Shown here piece by piece: positions 43,431 through 52,867 of a stretch of 64,000 bases of DNA. Position 1 is the stretch's first letter; each line of letters begins with the position of its first letter. Made by a program: the position numbers and the translations under genes. This DNA is from Planctomycetota bacterium (lineage in GTDB: Bacteria; Planctomycetota; JACQVV01; JASMLP01). Under the pieces are notes generated by a model. It had not been told where the DNA came from, ran no database searches, and saw only the letters and a program-made list of their open reading frames with translations. The DNA lies in contig JASMLP010000112.1 of NCBI GenBank assembly GCA_030748635.1, forward strand, positions 1 to 64,000. Direction: 5' to 3'.

Positions 43431-46400
43431 TCATCCCCCACCCTGGAAACGGACAATTTCCTCTTCGAACCAGGTCCGATCGAAGTACCAATGGACCGGC
43501 CCGAGATCCCTCCCTCTTTCAGCCCACTCCACTGCACGAGCCTTCTGGCCGAGAACAAAATAAGCTCGAGCTCCCACTCCCCACGCCAACGAAACCGTTT
43601 TGTCATACCGCAACGCCTGAGAGACCAGGTCGAGCGCACTCTCCGGATTCAGGTGCGGGTTTTCCTCGTCGGTCGCGAGCACCAGCGCTTGAAGACAAAG
43701 CCCTCGTTTGTCCTGTGGACTATGACGATGTCCCTCCCGAAACGCTTTCAAAGCGAGCCCCCATCGCTTCTGAAGAAATCGGACCATTCCCACCCCATAA
43801 AATGCGAACGAAACATTTTGCCCGCCGATCCAAATCGCCTTCTCGAACGCACCGACCGCCTTCTCGAATTGCTTCGATTTCATCCAGGTCTTTCCCAGAT
43901 GCAACCAGGCAAAAAAGTCCTCTCGATCCGTCTCCAAAACACGTTTGAAGTCCCTCTCTGCATCCTCGAAACGCCCCATCATTTCAAAGGTCAATCCCCT
44001 GAAGTAATAGGACTTACGTTCATAGGGCTTACGTACGATTTCCTTCTCGAAATGGAGCAGAGCCCGTTCATAGTTTTTCTGATAGAGATGGTACAGACCC
44101 AACACAACCTGCAAACGAGGAATTGAACCGCCTCCCGCGGACTCGATCAGTCCCAAGAAGCCGCGTAAGCGGGAGAGAAAAACCTCCAATTCTTCCCGAG
44201 TGATTCCAAACCGTTGCGCGTCGACTCGTTGCTGAATACCAAACTCGAGGAAACTGCCCACAATATCTGGATCGATTTCATAGGCTTCATTCAGATCGCT
44301 AAACGCTTCTTCAAACCCTTTTTGCCTCCCTTCGGCCAGGGCGAGAAGCATGCGGGCCAACCCACGATTAATCCAGCTGTAAACATGATTGGGGTCGGCT
44401 TCAATCGATCTCGAATAATCAGAAATGGCAGTCCGCAGATTCTGATCCGCCGAACTCACATGATGTTTGTGATAGAAAAGAAAAAGATTTCCCCGAACGA
44501 AATAGGCCCGGGACCGCTTTGCATCCAAAGCCAGGGCATCGTTAAGATGCAACCGTATCTGCTCCAACACCTTCATCTGAGGAGAAGAAAGTGTTGTCTC
44601 ACTAAGATGCTTCCAGTACAGGGATTGCGCGCATAGGAAGTGAGATCTCGAGTCTTCAGACTGGAATCGCGTCGCGACTCGAAGATGGTCTGAATACGCC
44701 TTTGCGTATTTTTTCATGTCCATATATATCCTTCCACGAATCCTGTACGCCTCCCAGTAAAATCCATCCAATTCAATCGACTTGGCCAACCAGCCTAGCG
44801 CCTCTTCTCTCTGTCCAGTCGAAGCCAGAGCTCGAGCCATTCCGCAATAGCCTTTCGGGTCTTCTGGTTTCAATTCGATCGCCTTGGCAAACTCCTTTCT
44901 TGCCGATTCGAATTCAAACCTTTCTAGGCTTGTTTCTCCGAGCGCGAGATGAGTCTGAAAGCGAGTATCCTCCAGACCTTCTTCAGAAGAAGTGGAAGAG
45001 GATTCTGTACCGCCAGACTCCGAAGAGCCTGGAGATGTATCCAAATCCATTTCACGGTCGAACCCAAAAAAGTAATAGGACACCCCAAAGAGGGCCATCA
45101 ACAAGAAGACAGCCAGACCAGGAATCAACCCGGGAGCGGACCGAACAATACGCCTCCTCCATCCAGGAAGACGTGCCTCTGGGTCCTTGCCACGCGTCAC
45201 ACTGGACAGATCCTCCGCCAACGCCCTGGCGCTGCGGTATCGATTCCGTGGGGCTTTTTCAATCGCCTTGAGAACAATCGCCGAAAGCGACTTGGTCACA
45301 TCTGGATTCTTGCGATGGGGTGGACGAGGATCCACATGAAGAATCTGGTGATACACCTCGATGGGATTCTCTCCGGGAAATGGATAGTCCCCGGTAAGTC
45401 CTTGATAAAGAATCACCCCCAAGCTCCAAACATCACTGCGACGATCAATGGCCGCCACCCGCCCCAGGACCTGCTCCGGCGGCATATAGTAGGGAGTTCC
45501 TATATCCACTCCAGACTGGGAAAGATCTTGCCCCTCCAGATTTTTCGCCAGACCGAAATCCGTAATTCTTGGCGTACCGGTTCCATCCAAGATCACATTT
45601 GAAGGGGTCAGATCTCGATGAATGATTCCTCTGCGATGCGCATGATCGATAGCTCTTGCAACTTCCTCGATACGCGCCACCAGTTGACTCACATCCAAAG
45701 AGTGATCCTCAAAATGTTCGCCTAAAGATCGTCCCTCGACATAATCCATCACAATATAGTTTTGCCCTGCATGCACGCCCACATCATGAATCTTCACGAT
45801 ATGTGGATGCGACAACCGCGCCGTGGCTCTCGCCTCTCGACGAAAACGCTCCACGGATTCGCTAGAAAGGCTACGATCCGAGTGAAGAATCTTGATCGCC
45901 ACAGTTCGATCCAACGCGCTGTGTTGCGCACGAAACACCGTCCCGGAACTTCCCGAGGCGATCTCTTCAATCAGTTCGTAATCACCAACAAACCCTGAAT
46001 TCTTGAACGAGTTGACCCCCTGCCGATCCTCACTCCAGTCACTGACCACACTCTCAGCCGACCGAGAGATCTTTCCGGTCTCTTCGACCACGAGATCCTC
46101 ACCACACCGTCGGCACTCGTAAACCCGATCTGCCCGATATCTACGCGAATTAAATCTTTTGCCACAAGCCGAACAGACCAGCACCACCCCTTGCCCAACC
46201 TGCAAAACTTTCAACAGATCCGGAACACGAAGGACCCCTTCTCGTATCAGAACCTGAGCCAACCGGACCGTTTGCCCCTTTGGACTCCTTTCCTTTTGGA
46301 CCCTCAATGCGTGAGCTAGGTTATCCGCCGAAAGGACCCCCATCCGAACCGCTCGCCGCCCAATCTCGAGATCTTCCGCGCGCTCCGCTTCTTTTTCGCC

Positions 46401-46607
46401 CTTTCGGAGTAAATTCTTTTTGCGTAATTTCTGAAGCCGAGCCAACTGCTCTGGAGTAATCAATCCCCGCTTGAGGAAAAGATCCCCCAGAGGAGTTTGT
46501 TCGCCATCTTCCTGGAATTTGCGACATTCAGTCACATCCTCCTTGGTAACGTAACCCAGGCGAACCGCCAGGCGTCCGATCAAAATCTCTCCGGCAGATT
46601 CGGTCAT
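43431..46607 (-). CDS. receptor Ser/Thr kinase with GspE-N-like modules and TPR array
   Basis: 1058 aa. Order: two or more GspE-N-like modules (about 5-65, PLGDLFLKRGLITPEQLARL; about 78-138, RLAQVLIREGVL), zinc ribbon (C145, C148, C165, C168), kinase (about 208-470) with ASGSSGTV, Lys 239, HRDLTPSN (330-337) and DFG (350), a TM helix (about 491-513), an acidic Ser-rich spacer (SPGSSESGGTESSSTSSEEG) and about 500 residues of TPR. The catalytic loop has Thr in place of the usual Lys, a change also known in myxobacterial kinases (HRDVSPQN), so it may still be active. It is last in the Tad-FHA operon, 6 bp after the FHA-pseudokinase gene. Confidence 0.92.
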   Translation of the reverse strand: MTESAGEILIGRLAVRLGYVTKEDVTECRKFQEDGEQTPLGDLFLKRGLITPEQLARLQKLRKKNLLRKGEKEAERAEDLEIGRRAVRMGVLSADNLAHALRVQKERSPKGQTVRLAQVLIREGVLRVPDLLKVLQVGQGVVLVCSACGKRFNSRRYRADRVYECRRCGEDLVVEETGKISRSAESVVSDWSEDRQGVNSFKNSGFVGDYELIEEIASGSSGTVFRAQHSALDRTVAIKILHSDRSLSSESVERFRREARATARLSHPHIVKIHDVGVHAGQNYIVMDYVEGRSLGEHFEDHSLDVSQLVARIEEVARAIDHAHRRGIIHRDLTPSNVILDGTGTPRITDFGLAKNLEGQDLSQSGVDIGTPYYMPPEQVLGRVAAIDRRSDVWSLGVILYQGLTGDYPFPGENPIEVYHQILHVDPRPPHRKNPDVTKSLSAIVLKAIEKAPRNRYRSARALAEDLSSVTRGKDPEARLPGWRRRIVRSAPGLIPGLAVFLLMALFGVSYYFFGFDREMDLDTSPGSSESGGTESSSTSSEEGLEDTRFQTHLALGETSLERFEFESARKEFAKAIELKPEDPKGYCGMARALASTGQREEALGWLAKSIELDGFYWEAYRIRGRIYMDMKKYAKAYSDHLRVATRFQSEDSRSHFLCAQSLYWKHLSETTLSSPQMKVLEQIRLHLNDALALDAKRSRAYFVRGNLFLFYHKHHVSSADQNLRTAISDYSRSIEADPNHVYSWINRGLARMLLALAEGRQKGFEEAFSDLNEAYEIDPDIVGSFLEFGIQQRVDAQRFGITREELEVFLSRLRGFLGLIESAGGGSIPRLQVVLGLYHLYQKNYERALLHFEKEIVRKPYERKSYYFRGLTFEMMGRFEDAERDFKRVLETDREDFFAWLHLGKTWMKSKQFEKAVGAFEKAIWIGGQNVSFAFYGVGMVRFLQKRWGLALKAFREGHRHSPQDKRGLCLQALVLATDEENPHLNPESALDLVSQALRYDKTVSLAWGVGARAYFVLGQKARAVEWAERGRDLGPVHWYFDRTWFEEEIVRFQGGG

Positions 46608-46613
46608 ATGGAT

Positions 46614-47888
46614 CTACCGAAAGAAGAGAAGGCGGAGAAGAAGTAAAACCAAGATGGCCAGAAGGGGGAAGAGAACCCAGCGAAAAAGTGGCCAGCCGAG
46701 TAACACATAAAATTCGTTTTTAAGTGTTACCAGAACCCGATCCCCTTCGCTCTGAAGCTCCAGAATTTCGTAGTGATTACGAGCTTTTGTCAGATCTCTC
46801 ACCAACGCCTGGGCAGTGGGATAGCGACTGTCGGGATCCTTCTCCAGACAACGAGCGACTAATAAACCGATTTGGGGTGGCAAGTCAGGACGCATCGCCG
46901 ACAACGGTTTAGGCGGTACATTGAGTGCCAACTCGATCGTCTCATAGGGTGTCTCCCCACGAAAAGGAGGGATCCCCGCCAGCATTTCATACAACAAAAC
47001 ACCGAGGCTGTAGAGATCCGATCGCGCTTCAGCCTCTCCCCCCCCTAACTGCTCCGGTGACATGTACTCGACCGTCCCGGTCATAGCTTCCGCCCCGGTT
47101 TCCTCCACCGTTTCACCCAACATCCGAGCCAAACCGAAATGAGCCAGCATCACCCGCCAGGGGGTCACTTGAACGTTTTCAGGTTTGACATCTTGATGCA
47201 ACACTCCACGTTCATGTGCGTAGTGAAGAGCCCTGGCACAGGAAAGAGCGATCCCAAGGGCATTTCGAACTTCCAGCGGCTCCCCGGGCTCCTGATATTC
47301 AGAGAGGGTCATCGCCTCTTCGATCCATTCCATCGTGAAGTAGAGCAAAGACTCATCCGAGCCGAAATCGAGAATTGTGGGAATACTGGCATGATTGAGA
47401 GTGGCCAAAGTTTTCAGGGAGGAGAGGAAGCGCTCCCGGACCTCAGGGTGGCCTCGAACAAGACTGGGAGGGAGAAGCTTCAATGCCACCGAACGACGAA
47501 GCGGAATCTGCTGTACCTGATAGAACTCCCCCACACTTCCATGCTCGATCGAAGACTCGATGCGGTAGTCAGCCAGGATCCCATCCAGTCGCTTCCGAAG
47601 AAGATCGGCCCCAAAGGAGAACCATGTCAGACCGATTCGGAAGTGATCCCCCGGCTCGACCGCGACTTTTCCGGCAATCTTGGATCCATTGAGACTGGTT
47701 CCATTTTTGGAGTCCAGATCTTCGAGCACATACCCGCCATCACCGCAAAGGATTCGACAGTGACGACGACTCGCTTTTTCATCCGCAATCGGCACCTCGA
47801 CCTGGGGGTCACGACCGATCGTTCCACTTTCCTCGATAACAAAGGTGGAGCCTTTACCCTCACCCCGTTCGATCCGGAGCAGCGGCAT
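46614..47888 (-). CDS. FHA domain plus pseudokinase, tail-anchored
   Basis: 424 aa. FHA domain (about 1-95) with intact phosphothreonine-binding residues: GR (25-26), SRRH (40-43) and KNG (61-63). The kinase fold (about 108-370) keeps Lys 137 (VALK) but has lost other catalytic residues: the alpha-C Glu is Ser (about 157), HRD is HQD (231-233), and DFG is HFG (250-252), which removes the Mg-binding Asp; the first Gly of the loop is Glu (IEHGSVG). So it is probably a binding scaffold, not an enzyme. A hydrophobic C-terminal helix (about 396-420) anchors it. Active kinases lie on both sides (5 and 6 bp gaps), so it may be their allosteric partner. Confidence 0.88.
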   Translation of the reverse strand: MPLLRIERGEGKGSTFVIEESGTIGRDPQVEVPIADEKASRRHCRILCGDGGYVLEDLDSKNGTSLNGSKIAGKVAVEPGDHFRIGLTWFSFGADLLRKRLDGILADYRIESSIEHGSVGEFYQVQQIPLRRSVALKLLPPSLVRGHPEVRERFLSSLKTLATLNHASIPTILDFGSDESLLYFTMEWIEEAMTLSEYQEPGEPLEVRNALGIALSCARALHYAHERGVLHQDVKPENVQVTPWRVMLAHFGLARMLGETVEETGAEAMTGTVEYMSPEQLGGGEAEARSDLYSLGVLLYEMLAGIPPFRGETPYETIELALNVPPKPLSAMRPDLPPQIGLLVARCLEKDPDSRYPTAQALVRDLTKARNHYEILELQSEGDRVLVTLKNEFYVLLGWPLFRWVLFPLLAILVLLLLRLLFFR

Positions 47889-47893
47889 ACAAC

Positions 47894-48994
47894 TTAGCCC
47901 TCGCTCAAAATCGAAGCCGACTTAACCCGAACGAGAAAGCCTCGTAAATCGTCGTAAGCCTCGCCGCTACGCTCGAACTCCTCGAACGGCAAGACCTCGG
48001 GAGCCCCCGAGTCCATGGACGAAAAAAGCACGAGAATTCCCGCGAGCAGGATCAACGCGGCCAAAACCAACGGCCCTGCCAGTTCCCTGATGTTCAGTTG
48101 CTCGCGAACCATAAATTCAAATCGGGAAAGACTTTGGTCTTCTAATCGACTCGAGAGGAAAACACGACACCGATCCAGATCATCCATCAACTCTTCATCA
48201 TTCTGATAGCGATTCACCCGATCGGGACGCATACACTTATCGATAATCTTTACGATTGGAGACGGAACATCGGGGGCCAGTTCCAGAATCGCCCGAGGCT
48301 GCTCTTCGCGAGGCAGTTTTTTCAGATTCATTCGCTGCAGAATCATCTCCTTTTTCGAAGAAGCCCGGAACGGCTTGACTCCCGCGAACAAATTGTACAT
48401 GACAGCCCCAAGACTGAAGATGTCACTTCGCAGGTCCACCTTTTCTCCCCGCGCCTGCTCTGGACTCATGAAAGGGGCGCTTCCGACGATAACTCCAACC
48501 CGAGTAATGTCACGCCCCTCATCCATTTTGGCTATCCCAAAATCGAGCATGTGCGCATCCCCTTCAGGATCGATCATGATGTTCGAGGGCTTGATATCAC
48601 GGTGAACAATTCCATGCCGATGGGCCAAGGCCATGGCACTCGCCAGTTGAGTAAAAATCCGCAACTTCCCCTCGAGAGTCGACGCCCCCCCCTCGATCAC
48701 CTCATCCAGAGGAGCCCCCTCCACATACTGCATGACGAAGTAGATCAGCGCGTCTTGAGAATCGATATCGTAAATCGTCGCGATATGAGGGTGAAACAAC
48801 TTGGCCGCCGACCTCGCCTCGGTCTTGAAGCGCTTCACCTTCGCATCATCCTCCTGAGCTTTTTCTGGAGGCAAAACTTTCAAGGCAACCGTTCGCCCCA
48901 GAACATCTTGCTTCGCCCGGAATACCGCTCCCATCGAACCGTGCCCAATGAGTTCTTCGATTTCATACTTTCCCAGGCGCCGAGGGATTTGCAT
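47894..48994 (-). CDS. Ser/Thr protein kinase, tail-anchored, canonical catalytic site
   Basis: 366 aa. Kinase domain about 10 to 275: GHGSMGAV, Lys 39, Glu 59, HRDIKPSN (131-138), DFG (151) and MSPEQARG, all canonical for PknB-type kinases. A linker of about 35 residues leads to one TM helix (about 313-333, PLVLAALILLAGILVLF) and a short acidic external part (APEVLPFEEFERSGEAYDD). It is the most conventional kinase of the operon and a good candidate to phosphorylate the threonine motifs of the FHA protein at 50901-52505. It lies between an FHA-TM gene (23 bp upstream) and the FHA-pseudokinase gene (5 bp downstream). Confidence 0.93.
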   Translation of the reverse strand: MQIPRRLGKYEIEELIGHGSMGAVFRAKQDVLGRTVALKVLPPEKAQEDDAKVKRFKTEARSAAKLFHPHIATIYDIDSQDALIYFVMQYVEGAPLDEVIEGGASTLEGKLRIFTQLASAMALAHRHGIVHRDIKPSNIMIDPEGDAHMLDFGIAKMDEGRDITRVGVIVGSAPFMSPEQARGEKVDLRSDIFSLGAVMYNLFAGVKPFRASSKKEMILQRMNLKKLPREEQPRAILELAPDVPSPIVKIIDKCMRPDRVNRYQNDEELMDDLDRCRVFLSSRLEDQSLSRFEFMVREQLNIRELAGPLVLAALILLAGILVLFSSMDSGAPEVLPFEEFERSGEAYDDLRGFLVRVKSASILSEG

Positions 48995-49017
48995 CAGATG
49001 GTGGCTCCAGCCTTCAT

Positions 49018-50901
49018 TTACTTCCCCTCCAGCAATTTAACCGCCTTCTTCCAACTATCATTGCGTCGGGAAAGGTAGGTTTTGATCAAACTACACCCGA
49101 CCCGGTCATTCTCGTCGAATCGACCTCCGTACTTGTGATTTTGGGCCGTCGTCACGATTTCAGAGGCCACCTTCTCCAATTCGGTAGCGAACATGCGCTT
49201 CACTGATCCACGAGACATCTCATACTCAACCGTCTTTTCGTAACTGCGAAGGGCCTTCTCGTAGCTTTGCTTACGTAGGTGATCCACGGTTTCCTGGAAA
49301 AATTTCTGGCGCAAATCCTCGATCGAACGCTCCACCTCCCGACGGATTTCTCGCGCCTTGGTCACATAGGTACTTGATGAGGATTTGTCGTGTTTGAGGA
49401 TCGTATCGCATTCCATCAGAATCCTCTTGTACCGAAGCCCCTCGACAGGAGTTGTTGATCGGCGATAAGCGTCCATATCCCCAGAAGCTCTGGAATAGGC
49501 CTCTCTGACAACCTCATACTTTTTCAGCAAACCTTTAAGCCTCGACACCGCTTCCGGGTGATCCCGAGAATCTTCCATCAATCGTTCCATATCTCGAATC
49601 GCTTTATCCACTCGTCCCCGCAAGTAGACCTCCTCGATCCTCTCTACCTTTTCCTGGATCTGAATACGAACCAGAAGTCGGTTAGCTTCCGCATAGTAGA
49701 GACTTTCACTATCGATCAATCGAAAAGACGTTGTCGCCTTGGGATATTCTCCCCGCCCGTACGCCTGCTCTCCCTCCTGAAACTTCTGAAAGTCATCCAG
49801 ATGGCGAACATACTTGCGCAACAAACGTTCTAGGTCTCGATTCTCTCGGGTAAGCGAATACGCCTGAGCGCGCTTGATATTCTCGACTGAAACCACCCAG
49901 AATGCCCCGCTCTCCTTGAAGTCTCCGGACTGAATGGCATCGACAGCTAAACTTTCGCTCGTCTTCGCGTCTTCCTTGGCATTTCGAATCAATTTCTCGG
50001 AAAGATCAATGAACTGCCGACGTACCAGGCGAAAGATCTCGGTATCTCCATATCGCCTTTCAGCCCGCTTCAGATCGGCATACTTCTGTTCGTCGTCAGC
50101 CTTTTCGAGAAAGAAACTGGAGATCAATTCACAGCACTCTCCATTTTCACGTGTCTTCTTGACGATATCGGACAAAAAGGTCTTGTACAGCTTGCTCTTG
50201 GGAGCGACCGGGATCAATTTCCCATAAGCTTCAACCAACTGTTCCCACGGGAAATTGGTTGGATCACTATTTTCCAATCGCAAATTGCAGATCTGGAGAA
50301 AGAGGTTAGGAGCCGGGTATTTATTCCCGTAAAGCTTCTTGGCTTTACGAAACGTTGTAAAAGAGGTTTCCAGGTCCTGATCTAGATACTGTTGAAGCCC
50401 CTTCTCCATCAAAACTTCGTAGCGAACCACCCGACCGGGAGCTTCCGGGCCACTTTCGGCACCTCCCGCGGCAAAAAGCAAAATAGTCAGAACAACCGCT
50501 AGACCGCCGCCTACGCTTCCGATCAGGGTCCAGTTCACGGACCGCGGCACATCGAAATCGAAACGGAGGTGAATCTTCCCCAGGAGAATCCGGTCCTTTT
50601 CCTGAAGGCGCTTTTTGACCACTCTCTCCCCGTTCACGAAGGTCCCGTTGGTACTGCCAAGATCCTTGAGATACCAACCATCTTCCTGCCGAATAAATTC
50701 GCAATGAAAGCTAGAAATACCGTCTGTTTCGAAAACGAAGTGATTGGCATCGTTGTTTCCAGCGGTATAGCGTTCACCTGTCATACGATGAACCGTCCGT
50801 GAAGCCCCACCAAGAACGGTGAGAACGCCACCGGGAATAGCCGATGTCGGTTCTTCCGGGCCGATTCCTACCCCTGGCACCGGTCTCCCTGAAATCGCCA
50901 T
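49018..50901 (-). CDS. FHA domain - TM - helical repeat protein
   Basis: 627 aa. A Pro/Gly-rich N-terminus, then FHA (about 35-117) with SSFH (63-66), STNG (83-86) and VNGE (89-92); the first conserved Arg is not obvious. One TM helix (about 124-145). The rest (about 160-627) is charged, all-helical, with TPR-like units (YLDQDLETSFTTFRKAKKLY; EGEQAYGRGEYPKATTSFRL; LRKQSYEKALRSYEKTVEYE). The layout, with a cytoplasmic FHA, one helix and a large external part, recalls YscD-type inner-membrane ring proteins, though the external part is different. The start ATG overlaps the stop of the previous FHA gene by one base. Confidence 0.85.
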   Translation of the reverse strand: MAISGRPVPGVGIGPEEPTSAIPGGVLTVLGGASRTVHRMTGERYTAGNNDANHFVFETDGISSFHCEFIRQEDGWYLKDLGSTNGTFVNGERVVKKRLQEKDRILLGKIHLRFDFDVPRSVNWTLIGSVGGGLAVVLTILLFAAGGAESGPEAPGRVVRYEVLMEKGLQQYLDQDLETSFTTFRKAKKLYGNKYPAPNLFLQICNLRLENSDPTNFPWEQLVEAYGKLIPVAPKSKLYKTFLSDIVKKTRENGECCELISSFFLEKADDEQKYADLKRAERRYGDTEIFRLVRRQFIDLSEKLIRNAKEDAKTSESLAVDAIQSGDFKESGAFWVVSVENIKRAQAYSLTRENRDLERLLRKYVRHLDDFQKFQEGEQAYGRGEYPKATTSFRLIDSESLYYAEANRLLVRIQIQEKVERIEEVYLRGRVDKAIRDMERLMEDSRDHPEAVSRLKGLLKKYEVVREAYSRASGDMDAYRRSTTPVEGLRYKRILMECDTILKHDKSSSSTYVTKAREIRREVERSIEDLRQKFFQETVDHLRKQSYEKALRSYEKTVEYEMSRGSVKRMFATELEKVASEIVTTAQNHKYGGRFDENDRVGCSLIKTYLSRRNDSWKKAVKLLEGK

Positions 50902-52505
50902 CAGTCCATATCCTCCCCACCCAGCGAATCTCGCTGAACGGGCTGTTTGTACATCTTGTACTTTGTGGACTTACGACGCAAATCGTACTCCGTTTTCTTG
51001 ATCAGATACCGCTTCTCGTAGTCGCTCCGACGTAATCGACACATCTCCTCGAGAAGACGAAGAGCCTCGGTAGGATTCTTCTCCTCTCCAGCAAATAGTT
51101 TATGACGTTTTTCGAATTGACGGTCGAGATCGTCCCCGACTTTTTCCAGAAAAGGCTTGGCCTTCCGATACTCCTCAAGAAATTGACCAAATGGAATGGT
51201 TCGCAAGAGGTCGATGGCTTGTCGGCAATTCTGGTAAGACTCCCGATAATTATCCAGATTACTCCGACGATCCTCATATTTCCTGGTGGCATCCGCAAAA
51301 AGACGTCGAACTTCTTTCAAGGTCTCTTCCTTGCTGGTCTTTTCAGCCCGGACGCGAGGCTTCGGCGCAATCTTACAAAGGATATACCACCGATTCTCAT
51401 TCTTATAATCGATGGTAATGATCGTATTTTCTCGAATCCGAGGTTCGAGCAAAATATGAAATACGTAACGATTCCGGCGCTTGTCGAGAGACTTGGCTAT
51501 CCATGTGGCCCCAAGCGCGTCCTTGTCCAGAACATTCAACAAACGGCTTTCGGAAACCATTAAATCCGCACCTTGATCGACAGCCACCACCAGGACCTTG
51601 TTTCTGCCAACCACCAGTTTTTCTTCTGTACGAAAACTTTTCTTGGAAAAGAATGTCTCCTTGATATTCCAAACGAAAAATATCGCAAAGAGGAGCAGCC
51701 CTCCCCCCATCGCATAGTGAATGGGTCGCAGCTGGCTCAGTCCTGCTCCCCCGGCAACAAGAACATCATCCATGTTCAACAAATCGGTCCCGCCAAGATC
51801 CGACGCATCTCGGCGAACACGCATTTCTCCATCAAGATCCGCCCCCCCACTATCGGATCCGAGGTTCTGCTGTTCGAGTTGATTCAGATCTATCTGTTCG
51901 GGCTGCAGGAAGCTCCCCATATCGAGTAGTTCGGTTCCCGGTTCAGCGTCTCCCGAAGAAACGGGAGCTACATTTTTTCTCCTGGACTTCTTTTTCGACT
52001 TCGAACGCTGCCGACCCCAATCTGGGGGCGGTTCAGGAGCGTCGAGCAGCTGCTCGATCGGAACCACTTCGGTACCTCCATCCCCGGTGTCGATCAAAGC
52101 CATATCCGGCCCCGCTCCCTGCAGAAGACCTTCCATATCGACCAACTGAGTACCATCATCCACATCCTCGGGATCGCCGCTGGAATCGACGCCCTCGATC
52201 TCCAGAACTTCGAAACGCATACGGAACCCACCGATTTTGATTTCATCATCTGTTTCGAGATGTTTTTCGGTCACGGGTTCACCGTTGACTCGAGGGCGAT
52301 TTTTTGCCCCCAAGTCGGTGAGCACATAACCTCCGGCACGGTAAGAAATTTTCGCATGTTTTCGAGAGACCTTGGATCCCTCCAGGACGATATCGTTCGT
52401 ATAAACACGCCCCAGAGAAAATGTCATGTCCGACAATTCGTAGGAGGTCCCTTTCTCCTCGCCAGTGAGCATCGTAATCCTAGCGCGAGGCATCTGAGAC
52501 CTCAC
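50901..52505 (-). CDS. FHA domain - motif-repeat linker - TM protein
   Basis: 534 aa (or 530 from an ATG at 52493). FHA (about 25-98): GR (32-33), SRKH (47-50), VNGE (73-76). Next comes a low-complexity cytoplasmic linker (about 105-258) with four copies of G-T-[QED]-[LV]-[VL]-x-[MI]-x-x-[LF]-L: GTQLVDMEGLL (118), GTEVVPIEQLL (144), GTELLDMGSFL (190) and GTDLLNMDDVL (239), and a lysine-rich patch (KSKKKSRRK, near 169). TM helix about 264-281; the external part is beta, then helical. The motifs look like phospho-acceptor or FHA-docking peptides. It overlaps the DUF192 gene by 26 bp and the next FHA gene by one base. Confidence 0.87.
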   Translation of the reverse strand: MRSQMPRARITMLTGEEKGTSYELSDMTFSLGRVYTNDIVLEGSKVSRKHAKISYRAGGYVLTDLGAKNRPRVNGEPVTEKHLETDDEIKIGGFRMRFEVLEIEGVDSSGDPEDVDDGTQLVDMEGLLQGAGPDMALIDTGDGGTEVVPIEQLLDAPEPPPDWGRQRSKSKKKSRRKNVAPVSSGDAEPGTELLDMGSFLQPEQIDLNQLEQQNLGSDSGGADLDGEMRVRRDASDLGGTDLLNMDDVLVAGGAGLSQLRPIHYAMGGGLLLFAIFFVWNIKETFFSKKSFRTEEKLVVGRNKVLVVAVDQGADLMVSESRLLNVLDKDALGATWIAKSLDKRRNRYVFHILLEPRIRENTIITIDYKNENRWYILCKIAPKPRVRAEKTSKEETLKEVRRLFADATRKYEDRRSNLDNYRESYQNCRQAIDLLRTIPFGQFLEEYRKAKPFLEKVGDDLDRQFEKRHKLFAGEEKNPTEALRLLEEMCRLRRSDYEKRYLIKKTEYDLRRKSTKYKMYKQPVQRDSLGGEDMD

Positions 52506-52863
52506 ATGCTAAAGGATCTTCTATCACCAGCCGATCTCCTCTTTGAACAGACACACGTGAAAGGCACCCCTCCGGTAATTCGATAGTTCCATAGGCCCCC
52601 ACACATCCGGCAAATCGCCACGGTCGCAATCGGTGGACCACTCGGCAAACACGTAAATCTCGAGCGACGAACAGAACATCGATCGCAAAACGCATGAAGA
52701 ACATATGGATACTACTGCATGGACGGAGATACAAGCCCCCACCTTCTTCAATCGAGTTCCGCCCTAACAAACCTCGAGTACGTTCCAGAAACGTTTCCGC
52801 GATCTCCAGAGATTCTGCCAGGACAACGCCCTCGATCGTCCGCAATCGCACAAGACGCCCCAC
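52480..52863 (-). CDS. DUF192 family protein
   Basis: 127 aa. The family core is visible: ERTRGLLGRNSIEEGGGLYL, then SSIHMFFMRFAIDVLFVARD and VVHRLRPWR, with a late GTIELPEGCLSR. DUF192 proteins are small and of unsettled function, and often sit next to TadC in Tad/Flp pilus loci, as here (4 bp after tadC). Most family members have a signal peptide; none is seen in this one, so it may work in the cytoplasm. Confidence 0.85.
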   Translation of the reverse strand: MGRLVRLRTIEGVVLAESLEIAETFLERTRGLLGRNSIEEGGGLYLRPCSSIHMFFMRFAIDVLFVARDLRVCRVVHRLRPWRFAGCVGAYGTIELPEGCLSRVSVQRGDRLVIEDPLACEVSDASR

Positions 52864-52867
52864 AACC

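Noticed and set aside
43431..46607. Calling the 1058-aa kinase inactive because of HRDLT
   Set aside because: Ser or Thr in place of Lys at this position occurs in other bacterial kinases, and Lys 239, HRD and DFG are intact.
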